From: Trematomus loennbergii
Lineage: Eukaryota > Chordata > Actinopteri > Perciformes > Nototheniidae
Reading direction: 5' to 3'
DNA length: 64,000 bases
NCBI GenBank assembly: GCA_012861695.1
Contig: JAAOOA010001125.1
Coordinates: 92,415-156,414 of the forward strand
In this document: in pieces, positions 9,690 through 19,991 of the stretch
Numbering within the stretch: position 1 is the stretch's first letter
Layout of the letters: every line of letters begins with the position of its first letter
Translations under genes and position numbers: made by a program
Notes under the pieces: generated by a model
Database searches by the model: none
What the model was told of the DNA's origin: nothing
Seen by the model: the letters and a program-made list of their open reading frames with translations, nothing else

Positions 9690-11990
9690 AGTCTGACAGG
9701 CCCAGGCCCCACGGGAACGAAAACGGGTTGAATCCGCATATTTCTCTTGCGTATAGCCCTTTTTGCTACACAACGCCGTAACGGAACGATAGAAACGGAC
9801 CCTGCAAACGACAACGGGTCCAAAGGTGGATAGATCTGGGAACGGAGCGCTCTGGGGGGTCCAACAACTCCGTGTGGTAGCCTATACGGTCATCATTTTC
9901 TGATAATGACGACGCATAGCCCCGCCTCCACCCACCTCTGCTGCTCACCCCCGCAAAAGTACACTGCACACTGAATTCAGATTATTTATCTTTATCTCGA
10001 TATGGACATAAACGCGAGTGAAGTCTAATCTGACAGGACGGAGACACGCAGCTCCTCGTGCAGTGATGCAGCGGGAGGAAAACACACACTTCAAGTCAGA
10101 TCATCACCCTTAGCTATTTTAATTACCTCTCAAACTACCTAAACTAGATATAAATATGTTTATTTTTACTGTCGGGTCACTCATTACTGGATCAGCTGCT
10201 GCATGAGACAGACACTGACGCTGTCAGAAGAGAGGAAAAGAGAGGCTCCGTGTATTTTATTATATATCATTATATAGAGTCGTTATTCATTTGTTTTAAA
10301 GCTCAATAAATAACAAAGAAGACCTTTGACCGGCACTTTTATCATTTTGTCCGGAAGATTTAAACTTTAACACACGTTGACCGGCGAAAAACTCTGCCCG
10401 GTTCCCTCGGCCCCACCGCGGAGAATAAACAGAAGTGCAGCCATGACAACCATTCTTCTTCGCTGCTTTTGTGGAGGAAGTTGCTGCTTTTGTGGAGGAA
10501 GTTACAGCGCCACGTACAGGCTCGGCATATGTACTGCAGCTTTTCCAGCGGTTGGATCTAAACGGAGCTGTCTCGTGTGGGAAGACACTATCCGGTGTAT
10601 ATTGCGTGTGGGCGGAAGCTTTTTGGCGATTGCGTTTGCGTTAATCCTATGCGTTTTGCCGTATGCGTTCCCGTGGGGCCGGGGCCTGAATGAAACGGCA
10701 GCTCTCAGGTGATCTGCTGTGTGTTTACACACCTAATGGCCCATCAGCCACAGCTCTCTCCCCCCCCCCTGATCTTTCTTCTCCAGCAGTTAAGTTAACT
10801 GTAGGTTACTCTGAGGCGTTGTGCACACGGGAACGTTTGCGTTTATGCACAGTATGCGTTTTCAAAAAAAGTCTTCCGTTCACATGCATTCGTTTCATTT
10901 AACGTGTCTGTTCAAACGAGACCGCTGGAAACGCTGGACACGCTGTAGTACATATGCCGGGACTGTAAGTGGCGCTGTAACTTCTGCCACAAAATACACC
11001 AAAAGCAGCGAAGAAGACCCCGGAGCAGCCCGGAGCAATGTTGCCATGGCTACCCTTCTGTTTAAGCCCCGCGGTGGATTTAGCAACATGTAGTTCATGT
11101 AATTCTCCATGTCCACTTGTTGCTGATGGTTGTGGTAGAGGAGCTGTAGATTTGCACTAACATCTGTAGCATGGTCAGTAGCAGTAGCATTAGCAGTAGC
11201 TACTGACAGGAGGAAGTGTGTGTGGCGATTATAGTAATTTCCTCAGCATGTAAATATATGGATAAATGCAACGGGAAGTTAACTGAAAGAAACCTGTGAA
11301 TCTGTGGATATTGCATCGACCGACAAAGAAGCACGTCTCCGTGGAGAGGACGCGCTCAGAAAGAGAGATATTCTCTACAAACACCGGGTGATACGCCGGT
11401 CCTCGCGTTTCCTTTTTTTGTGTGGATTATAGCCTGAATAGGCCTACAAACATTTCTCTTTTTGCCGCCGACGGGCGCAGGAGCAATGAACAATAATGGC
11501 CTGGATTAGGCAGTAAAGACAATTTTGGTGTATCGCAGAGCGGACTGTTTAATTTTGTTTGTGTTGTTTGGCTGGAAAATTGTCAATATAATGGATCAAT
11601 GCATGAAATCTGACTCTGTTTATTTTGTTTAAGGAGTATATTGGGTGTTAACAATTCTGGTTTGCCTTTTATAATATTATTGCATTCAAGAACCGTTTAA
11701 TTAACACAGCTATTTTTGATAGTTGATCGTTACAGATGGCTACTGGCCATGCTACAGCAGTGAGCAACAGAGGTGGGGAGAGGTGGGGCTATCGTAATTT
11801 TTTCAGGAAATATTCGTATAGAGGCGATTACACGGACTCGTTTGACCCCCAGAGAGTTTTGTTTGCAAATCTATCCACCTTGGGACCCGTTATCGTTTGT
11901 GGGGTCCGTTTCTATCGGCCTCATGTAAATAATAGGGCTATACGCAAGATAAACTATGCAGATACAAGCCGTTTTGTCCTCGTGTAAACG
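9690..11990. repeat. Two nested pairs of long inverted repeats
   Basis: The outer pair: 9700-9960 is homologous to the reverse complement of 11740-11985; shared phrases include 'cttgcgtatagccc', 'gatagaaacggaccc' and 'ccacctctg'. The inner pair: 10405-10690 is homologous to the reverse complement of 10800-11085, around 'gttacagcgccac' against 'gtggcgctgtaac' and 'ggcatatgtactgcag' against its diverged mate. Between them lie 10110-10345 (the dispersed repeat shared with 4055) and about 11100-11740, where I see nothing. This looks like foldback-type or head-to-head MITE copies inserted in family A. ORFs at 10377-10732 are non-coding readings of these arms. Confidence 0.7.
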
Positions 11991-12314
11991 GCACCTGAGT
12001 GACAAGCTTACAGTTAGTGAAGTAACACTTTTTTTTTGTGAGTCACGACCTGGCTGTTTCATTCTAACATAACGCTCCAAATATTACTGTTTCCACTCGG
12101 ACTTCAATACAGCTACACCATTGTTTGGTTTCCATGGTAACGCGTCTCTTTAGTACAACTCTACCCTCTGCTCACTCCTTTCCTGTAAATTAAAGTATAC
12201 AGGTCCAGCTCACACATATGACAGCGCAGTTGCTCCATCATTCCATCTCTTATTTTTTCCTGCTCAAATACGCTCCTTGGCCCGGGACCACATATTTATT
12301 TAGATATGTTTTAA

Positions 12315-13482
12315 CCTGTTAAGCACCAAGCCTGTTTTTCATGTTTCAGGCTCGAAAATGACATGCCCAAAACAAATGACTACAACCTAACTTCTAAAAG
12401 GGTTATATGAATAATTTCTTTTATCAAAGCAAGGTTATATCTGTGAGTTGGATGTAGAAGTGTCAGAATCAATATAAATGTTTTTTATTTTAAAGAAAAT
12501 TCAGATTTTACATCGTAAAAAACTGTAAATTATAGTGTCCGTCCAAAAATTAAAATTACATTTTTTACAGATAGTGAAAACTACCCTTGGATGATGGGTT
12601 AGTAGACTAAAAGCTTTAGGAATCCAAAGTACAACTATAATAAGTACCCTGTATCAAGATTGATGCAAAACAAGTGACATTTGACCTTTTAGAGAGGTTT
12701 AGCCAAAACCCCACCTCATGAGTGATTTGGGTGAAAATGTTTTTTTTTTCCATATTTCTGGCCCCCCTTGGTCGATTTGGATGGTTGACACTCTTTCTGA
12801 CCGTTAGAGCCAATAGAATCGAAGGAGGAGGCCCACATACACACTCATTGTAAAGAGAAAAGGTGAGGGCTGCGCGCATGGAAATCTAGGTTAGAGTGGA
12901 GCTGCATTCTAGCTTTGGCATTTGGAAACAAAAAAGCAGTTTTATTGCTTATGGATTATCAGAAATAATTTCAAAGAGGGCACAGATACATTGGATGAAC
13001 CTATGGATTAACTGCAGCATCGTTTTTTTTATCGTTTTAATGCCATTGAAGACCACTTTTGACCAAGGTAAACCATGTTAGCGTTTCTAGCTACTTAGCT
13101 CCACATGTTATGATATACGCTTTCGTTTATAGCGTCGCAAATGTTTATCACTGAGTGTTGAGGTGGGCACCCCTAGATTCAGTGTCTCCAGGACACCAAA
13201 AACGAGTGGTTGGCTGTGCATCTAGGATAAGTAATAAGGGAGTTAGAGTGAGTTTAAGTGCCGTTTTAGTTAAATCTTTCGCTCGGGCTAATTCAGAGGC
13301 TGAGTGCTAGCATTGTGGGGTTTTTTTGGAGAAAAAAAATTAAAAAGATCAGTTAGCTGAGTTTCTTCCCGTTACATGGATATAAAACATTCATAGTTTA
13401 TTAAATATTAAGATTCCTTAGACGTTGTTTCCTGCAAATGACGCGTTTATCCGCCCGGTACCGGGGGGCCGTGCGTAACAGG
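12315..13482. mobile_element. Family B TTAA-type element, copy 2 (complete)
   Basis: The ends CCTGTTAAGCACC (12315) and 'gtgcgtaacagg' (to 13482) are flanked by exact TTAA at 12311-12314 and 13483-13486. It is 1168 bp, in inverse orientation to the outer copy it lies within, and aligns to 36811-37977. There is no transposase frame longer than about 90 codons, and none is recognisable. Confidence 0.92.
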
Positions 13483-13486
13483 TTAA

Positions 13487-13858
13487 ACAGTTTTAAATAA
13501 AATGCATAGTAATTTAATAAATCCTTCCAACACATTGTAAGAACAGTTCTGTTTCATATGAGTGTTGAGAGCTGTATCCATAAATCTCTTAATTTTGTCC
13601 TCAAAGTGCACCAGATTGATGCATTTAACTTCAATTTAAAGAAAAACATCTTCTGTTGTAACAACAATAACATTATAAATAGTAACATAGCTGAACATGG
13701 TATTGCACATTTAGCTTTGAGTGTTACTGACCTGAGATGTTTTTATTACATGAATCAAGGTGACTGAGGCTTTTTAACATAGACTTTTCAGTGTCCTACA
13801 TTTTGCACAGAACTGTCCCACATTAGGAAATGCAGATTGTCTGAGACAACTTGGCACC
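13487..13858. other. Unassigned AT-rich sequence
   Basis: No gene is visible. A phrase 'tcaaagtgcaccagattga' near 13600 recurs at about 35000, so this stretch is probably another old repeat within family A. Confidence 0.5.
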
Positions 13859-13859
13859 A

Positions 13860-14626
13860 ATGCCGCGTTTCCACTACACGGCCTCGCTCGGCCCCGCTCG
13901 GTATGGCTGGGCCTCGTTAGGACTGGCTCACTTTATGGCGCATTTCCATTACAGTTTAGGAACTGGGGCAGTATCTATAGTAACGCAGTGTAGGAGGAGC
14001 CGTGACGTGATCTTCAGAGGACCCCAGAAAAACAACACAGCCGTTAGCTGTTAGCACACAGAGCTCACAGCTCCTCATATATGTTCAGAAACTCGACAAA
14101 AGTTAAACAAGTACAAACCACAGACTGCCTGTGTCATGGTGAATACAGTCGCTGCTTTATTTATGTCTGTATAGGCCGTTGTTGTGAGTGTGGACGGTCG
14201 GGGCATATACTGCGTTAGCTTAGCCAATCTCCATTTAGAAAACACGCATTTTAAAAGGTTTTTCCCCTGCCGTCTGTCTGCAGACTTGACAAAGCATTAA
14301 TTCATGGTTTTTACTAACCGGTATCAGTATGTTGTTACTTCGGCATCATTTTGAAACGTGTATTACAATTAAATCACGGTCAAATATGTCCATCTTGTTG
14401 TAGTTGTAGCCCCCTTGCCAGCGACGCTCACTCTAGTTTAGCATACTCAGCCCGACTCAGCCTCGTTGTCTCTGGCCCTGGCCCCACGATTTTATGAGGC
14501 CAGAAAAACTGTGAATTAGGACCCGCCGGCCGGTACTAGGCCAAGTGGAAACGCAACCAAAGACGGGCCGCTGACGTCACAGCCCTCTTAAACCGGGCTG
14601 CGGACTGTAGTGGAAACGCGCCATAA
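13860..14626. mobile_element. Family C MITE, copy 1
   Basis: The ends 'tgccgcgtttccactaca' (13861) and 'gtagtggaaacgcgcca' (to 14623) are inverted repeats of a type common in teleost MITEs. It contains a 'ccgttagctgttagcacaca' phrase shared with the loop of the foldback at 31169-33998, and serves as the near-empty site for the TRIM in copy 2 (43706-45975). It has no coding capacity. The exact TSD is unclear. Confidence 0.8.
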
Positions 14627-14639
14627 GAGTAGGCTACTG

Positions 14640-15940
14640 ATATGTCTACCATTTCTTTTATGAGTGTAATATCTGCATTTTCTCTTTTGGTTTGATTAGG
14701 ACACATCCTGGGGATTGTGTTTACAAACATTGACCATACCGTTCCACCCCCCACCCCCCTATGTAAACTATACTGTATGTTGAGAACTCTTTGTTTAAAA
14801 TGAATTGGCCATCGGAATGTGTGGAGGAAGCCTCCCAAGAGGGATGGTCACATTCCACAGCTCTCCCCCCCCCCCTCCTGTGATCTCCCAACCCCCAGTC
14901 TGTAGGTTTGTGATTAGGATACATCCTGGGGATTGTGTTTACAAACATTTACCATACCGTTCACCATCCCCCACCCCCCTATGTTGCCTACTGTATGTTG
15001 ATTTTTGACTTTGTTTAGAGCAGTGAATTCTCTTCCTCTCTGCAGCAGAGAGCTAAGCGCTGTCAGACCGGACCTAACCCTAACCCTGAAAAGTATTATC
15101 ATCTGAAATTAATCATTATGTTATTAGTATTAAATACATATAAGTATTTTTACAACTTGTATTTAGAAATACTCTGTTGTAATTATTGATGCATAAATGA
15201 TGCTATAATGGGGTTAATGTATGATATTACTTAATAATACAATACATTATCAATATGATATGATAATTTTAATTTGATTCATTTCTTATTTCATAGTTTC
15301 TCATTATTATTATTTTTATCGCCAAACTTATTTTTGATTTTATTAATCTGTGTGAATCTGTGCTGTCCGGTTTTTCACTCTCACCCTGTTGCTGTTTGAA
15401 CTACTGAATTTCCCTACGGGGATTAATAAAGGTCCATTTTATCTTATCTTCTCTTAATGTATAAGTTGATTTACTTCGATCTACTGTACTGTGTAAAAAC
15501 ACCACAACAATATTACAAAAAATATACTGCATAAAGCAAACTATTGTAAAGGTAAAAGTATGAGCATAAAAAATAAAGAAGTGTAAACATTTACATTATT
15601 ATGTATGTAATATATAAAGACTATATATTATTGAATTACAATTAAGATAATAAGATTAGAATATACTTTATTTGATCTAAAATATTGATGTTTTTTTTGT
15701 TATAGCAGCCTGTGAAAACCATAACAAATAAGTGATTAAATGCTACAGTATTCAGCAACACAACTGCAGAGCTGCAACATTGCAAACAGACTAAGGTCTA
15801 CAACACCAAGTTGTCTTTGTGTATTTGTGAATGAAGCGCCATCTCATGGTTAATCCTGTAATTGAACAAATGGGGAAATTTGGCAACGCCCTCTAGCAAT
15901 TTGGCAACACCCCCAGCCACTGGGATCCGCTGGGTTTTGG
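14640..15940. other. Family A body with a 219-bp offset duplication
   Basis: It belongs to family A copy 1; it matches the inverse of 28520-29400. Inside, 'cacatcctggggattgtgtttacaaaca' type sequence occurs twice, from 14694 and again from 14913, as an imperfect tandem duplication. Around 15405-15440 the phrase 'tttccctacggggattaata' resembles a LINE 3' tail. No gene is present. Confidence 0.65.
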
Positions 15941-15974
15941 TTGGGACACACCCATCACAGATGCGCCGGTGAAG

Positions 15975-16867
15975 ATGGCCGCATCGTCTTTGTGCTCCTC
16001 TCCAACTTTGCCCATTTTCGTATTTTGTACATATTTATTTTACTTTTGCCGTTTTACTTTTAACATGGTTCGCAACATGCTAGCCGACCGCACCTACTCT
16101 GCCATACAATATAGCAGAGAGGAACTTCTTCAATTGCGAAATTTCGTGGACAATAATAACCCTCCGACAGACAATGGAGATTCGCCATGGCTACCTGTTG
16201 CTGTTCTACCTGAGAGACGCAAGAAGAAGACAAAGCGCGGGTGCCGGGCCGGGCTGCTGGTCAGACTGAGGAAACGAGAGAATCGACCCCCTCTTCCGAG
16301 TATTCTACTGGCTAATGTTCAATCCATTGAAAATAAGCTAGATGAACTCAGAAGCCGGATTGCTTTTCAACGGGACATTAAGAACTGTAACGTGTTAATT
16401 CTCACTGAGACTTGGCTCAACCCCGCTATCCCGGACTCCGCCATTGTTCCTGATGGATTCTCTATTTTTCGTCAGGACCGGACTGCTAACTCGGGGAAAA
16501 GTAAGGGAGGCGGTGTGTGTGTAATGACTAATAACAACTGGTGCTCAGATGTGAAGATTATTTCTTCGGACTGTTCCGCTCATCTAGAGCACCTCATGAT
16601 CACATGCCGGACCTTTCATCTGCCGAGGGAATTCACATCTGTTGTGATAACAGCAGTGTATATCCCCCCGCAGTCGCTCGCCGACAACAACACGGCACTC
16701 GATCAGCTGTTTGGGATTATTGATAAACCGAGACTTCACGGCCAGATGCGGCGTTCGTTGTGGCCGGAGATTTCAACACCGCCAACATGAAGAAGGTTTT
16801 GCCAAAATATTACCAACACATCAGCGAGGAGTCAGATGCAGCACTGCAGGATTGCTTTGCATACGGA
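15975..16867 (+). pseudogene. LINE endonuclease domain, deleted and frameshifted
   Basis: From ATG 15975 the frame runs through 'LLANVQSIENKLDELR', 'LILTETWLNPAIPDS' (catalytic Glu of the ETW motif) and 'KGGGVCVMTNN' to 'VVITAVYIPPQ', the N-terminal two thirds of an AP-type endonuclease. Near 16725 the frame shifts by one base; the next frame carries 'VVAGDFNTANMKKVLP', with the GDFN catalytic Asp/Asn. Directly after 'YYQHIS' the sequence jumps to the region preceding reverse transcriptase. The usual 100 or so residues with the catalytic SDH motif are missing, which points to an internal deletion near 16828. The domain must be dead. Confidence 0.82.
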
Positions 16868-18717
16868 TTGGAGTGTGTTTGAGGACAATAACATCAACAC
16901 ACACACGGACACTGTCATCTGCTACATTGGGAAATGCATCGATGACGTGGTACCGAAGGTTTCTGTACGGACATTCCCAAATCAAAAGCCCTGGATAAAC
17001 TGCGATGTGCGCGGCAAGCTGAAAGCGCGCACTATCGCGCACAGAGCGGGAGATTTGGAGGAGTACAGGAAGTCTAGGTATGATCTCCGGAGAGCAATTA
17101 AAAATGCAAAGAGACAGTACAAAGAGAAGGTGGAATCTGACTTCAAAGGCTGTAACACTAGGAATATGTGGGCGGGACTAAGGACAATGACTGACTACAA
17201 AGGAGCAGCGGGGGGTGCTGCGGGAGTGTCTGCGTGCGCATCTCTCCCAGATGAGCTGAACAGTTTTTTTGCACGCTTTGAGAGCAGCCGGGCTGTGGAG
17301 GTACAGAGGGACCAGGAGCTACACTGCCCTTTTGTTTTAAATAGGGCAGATGTGTGTAAATCCTTTAAAAGGGTTAACCCACACAAGGCTCCTGGACCTG
17401 ATGGCATCCCTGGCCGTGTTCTCAGGGTGTGTGCAGTTCAGCTGGCAGAGGTGTTCACAGACATCTTCAACAGGTCCCTGCTGCAGTCTGTAGTCCCCAC
17501 ATGCTTAAACACTCCACATCATTCCTGTCCCAAAAAGACAATCATCACCTGCCCCAACGACTACCGCCCAGTAGCACTCACCTCCATCATAATGAAGTGC
17601 TTTGAGCGGTTAGTCAAAATTCATCACCTCCTCCCTCCCTGAATCTCTGGACCCCCTGCAGTTTGCCTACAGAGCAAACAGGTCCACAGACGACGCCATA
17701 GCCCTCACCCTCCACACTGCCCTCTCACACCTGGACCCGAAGAACAGGAACACATATGTGAGAATGCTGTTCATTGACTACAGTTCAGCATTCAATACCA
17801 TTGTGCCCTCCAAGCTGGCCATCAAGCTCAGAGACCTCGGGCTCAACAGCGCCCTCTGTGACTGGATCCTGAACTTCCTGACGGGCAGACCCCAGGCAGT
17901 GCGGGTGGGAAACATCACATCCTCCACCCTGATTCTCAACACCGGTGCCCCTCAAGGCTGCGTGCTCAGCCCTCTCCTCTACTCCCTGTTCACCCACGAC
18001 TGCGTGGCCACACACAGCTCCAACACCATCGTGAAGTTTGCTGATGACACGACCGTCATCGGCCAGATCACAGACGATGACGAGACGGCGTACAGAGAGG
18101 AGGTCGAAAACCTGACATCTTGGTGCCAGGATAACAACCTCCATCTCAACATCAGCAAAACAAAGGAGCTGATTGTGGATTACAGGAAGCAGCAGGGAGA
18201 GGGACACGCCCCCATCGCCATCAATGGGACTACGGTGGAGAGAGTCAAAAGCTTCAGGTTCCTTGGGGTCCACATCACTGAGGACCTGACATGGTCTCTT
18301 CACACCACCACCATCACCAAGAAAGCTCGACAGCGGCTCTTCTTCCTCCGCAGGTTGAGGAGGTTCAAAATGGATTCCAGGATACTCTGCAACTTCTACA
18401 GGTGCACGATAGAGAGTATCCTGACTGGCAGCATGACGGCCTGGTACGGCAGCTGCACCGACCTCGATCGTAAGGCTTTACAGAGGGTGGTGAAAACTGC
18501 ACAGCACATCACCAGGACGGAGCTGCCATCCATGGAGGACCTTTACTCCCAGCGGCTCAGGAAGAAATCACTACGGATTATCAAAGACCCCCATCACCCC
18601 AGCCACAAACTGTTCTTTCTGTTGCCGTCTGGCAGACGTTACCGCAGCATCCTGGCAAGGACAAGAAGATTCGGAGACAGTTTCTTCCCGCGGGCAGTGA
18701 GACTGTTAAAAAATTGA
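16868..18717 (+). pseudogene. LINE reverse transcriptase, frameshifted
   Basis: The first block (16868-17625) carries the linker 'FPNQKPWINCDVRGKLKAR' and fingers motifs 'NPHKAPGPDGIPGRVLR' and 'NDYRPVALTSIIMKCFERL'. A one-base frameshift near 17620 moves the frame. The second block (to stop 18717) carries '[15 protein letters not shown]', '[15 protein letters not shown]', '[16 protein letters not shown]', the catalytic '[10 protein letters not shown]' (FADD at 18037-18048), '[14 protein letters not shown]' and '[14 protein letters not shown]', then the C-terminal thumb '[18 protein letters not shown]'. The polymerase core is nearly complete apart from the frameshift, and 'FADD' replaces the more common YADD, as in many members of this group. 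Confidence 0.88.
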
Positions 18718-19571
18718 ACTGTTGAAACAAATCAAACATTCATCTGCTACTCAGTAGTATGTATCTAATACCTAATATATATATATCATTCCAATAACTT
18801 GTATATAGACTCGTACTGCACTATTCCACATCATAACTTTATTTTATAACTATTCTTTTTGTATTGCTCTTGCTCTTATTGTTATTATGTTATTATGTTG
18901 CATTGTTGGAGAAGCCTGTGACATAAGATTTTCAACTACATAATTACTCTGTAGCTATGTCAGATTGACAATAAAGAACCTTGAACCTTGACCTATCTGG
19001 AGTGCTACATCTGTAGCTTCGACTGCGTGCGCATCACTCTCACTCCTCAATGTAACGTGTAGGTGGATTTAGGAACCTCCCCTTTGATTCTATTGGCTCT
19101 AACGGTTCAAAAGAGATGCACTCATCAAAATCGACCAATGTTTTTTTTTTGCTAAACCTCTAAAAAGGTAAAATGTCACTTGTTTTGCATCAATCTTGAT
19201 ACAGGGTGCTTATTATATGTTATAGTATAGATTCCTAAAGCTTTTAGTCTCCGATCCCATCATTCAAGGTTGGTTTTCACTATAAGTAATGGGTTATTTT
19301 TGGACGGACACTATCATTTCATTTTTTTTACTATGTTCAATGTGAATTTACTTTAAAATAAAAACAATTCTATATTGATTCTGACTTTTCTACATCCAAC
19401 TCACAGGTTTATCATTGCTTTGAGAAAAAAGATTATTCATTTACCCCTTTTAGAAGGGAAGATATAGTCATTTGTTCTGGGATTGTCATTTTCGAGCCTG
19501 AGACCTGAAAACAGGCTCAGGGGTTAACAGGTTAAAGTAAAGTGCTGTAAAGGATGTGTTCATCTCCACAG

Positions 19572-19807
19572 AGGGAAGAGGAAGAGTGGTGTTCATGTGG
19601 AGGAGCAGCTGTCCAGCTGTGCTCTGTGTCAGGACGTCCTGAAGGATCCAGTCTCTACCAGCTGTGGACACTGGTTCTGCAGACAGTGCATCACCTCATA
19701 CTGGGAGCAGAGACCTCCATCAGGAGACCCCTCCTGTCCCCAGTGTGGAGAAAGATCCAGAACCAGAGCTGGACTGCAGACAGCCAGTCAGACCAGCTCT
19801 GTACGAG
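19572..19807 (+). pseudogene. NLR gene, RING-finger exon
   Basis: The exon lies between an acceptor (ctccacag, 19564-19571) and a donor (gtaaga from 19808). It encodes a C3HC4 RING: 'SSCALCQDVLKDPVSTSCGH', then 'WFCRQCITSYW' and 'CPQCGE'. In the fish-specific NLR (NLRC3/NLRP12-like) family a RING of this type often precedes FISNA-NACHT; RING domains act as E3 ubiquitin ligases. The exon ends one base into a codon, and the next exon supplies the other two, giving Ala, so the junction is in frame. There is no in-exon ATG; the real first exon should lie upstream but is not found, and the transposon nest 5634-19535 abuts this exon by 36 bases. Listed as part of a broken gene because of frameshifts downstream. 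Confidence 0.85.
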
Positions 19808-19991
19808 GTAAGAGGCCGAACTCATGCAGCGTCTTATTCTTCTTCCTGGTTCATTTTTTTTCTTCTATTAGGTATTCTGTTGAAGAACATAGACATTAAA
19901 ATGTTTATAAACATTTAAACTCAGTCTGTTTTTATTAGTTTTATTGTTAGATTGTCATTTTCTGATTCTCTCCTGTTTCCTTCTCTTTCAG

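Larger units (their letters stand above)
15944..18991 (+). mobile_element. CR1/L2-like (Jockey-group) non-LTR retrotransposon, degraded
   Basis: It encodes an apurinic-type endonuclease followed by reverse transcriptase and ends in a 3' UTR with 'gacaataaagaaccttgaac'. Its boundaries are inferred from the flanking family A sequence, which resumes with 'tatctggagtgctacatctg' at 18995 and, in copy 3, is continuous apart from about 20 bases lost at the insertion site. The coding region has at least three frameshifts and one large internal deletion, so it cannot move on its own. Clade assignment is by protein motif memory only. Confidence 0.85.
8579..19013. mobile_element. Family A TA-flanked element, copy 1 (heavily nested)
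   Basis: The left end CAGATGTAGCAC (8579) and right end GTGCTACATCTG (ending 19013) are a perfect 12-base inverted pair, both flanked by TA. Segments 8585-9045, 9418-9600, 14640-15940 and 18992-19013 match in inverted order the uninterrupted copy at 23822-25764 or copy 3 at 28502-36263. The unbroken element is about 1.9 kb; the rest is later insertions: family D 9050-9413, an inverted-repeat block, family B 12315-13482, family C 13860-14626 and a LINE. TA duplication fits a Tc1/mariner-like or similar superfamily. No transposase is seen. Confidence 0.85.
8032..19531. mobile_element. Family B TTAA-type element, outer copy (split by nested insertions)
   Basis: The left end, CCTGTTAAG at 8032, and the right end, 'gggttaacagg' ending at 19531, form TIRs. 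The right flank is TTAA (19532-19535) and the left flank CTAA, one change from TTAA. The left part (8032-8576) and right part (19016-19531) align in order to the unbroken copy at 36811-37977, for example 'gggaagaaactcagctaact', 'gttaatccataggttaatcc' and then 'tgtcacttgttttgcatcaa'. The original element was therefore about 1.1-1.2 kb before family A inserted at 8577-19015. TTAA targeting suggests a piggyBac- or Kolobok-type MITE. Confidence 0.85.

Noticed and set aside
10377..11116. Overlapping ORFs of 70-111 codons on both strands
   Set aside because: They are readings of the diverged inverted-repeat arms, with no common start or conserved peptide between arms.
15073..15090. Telomere-like 'ccctaaccctaaccctg'
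   Set aside because: Only about two and a half repeats within family A sequence; too short to mean an interstitial telomere.
17785..18303. 172-residue minus-strand ORF
   Set aside because: Antisense shadow of the LINE reverse transcriptase, which has clear motifs on the plus strand.
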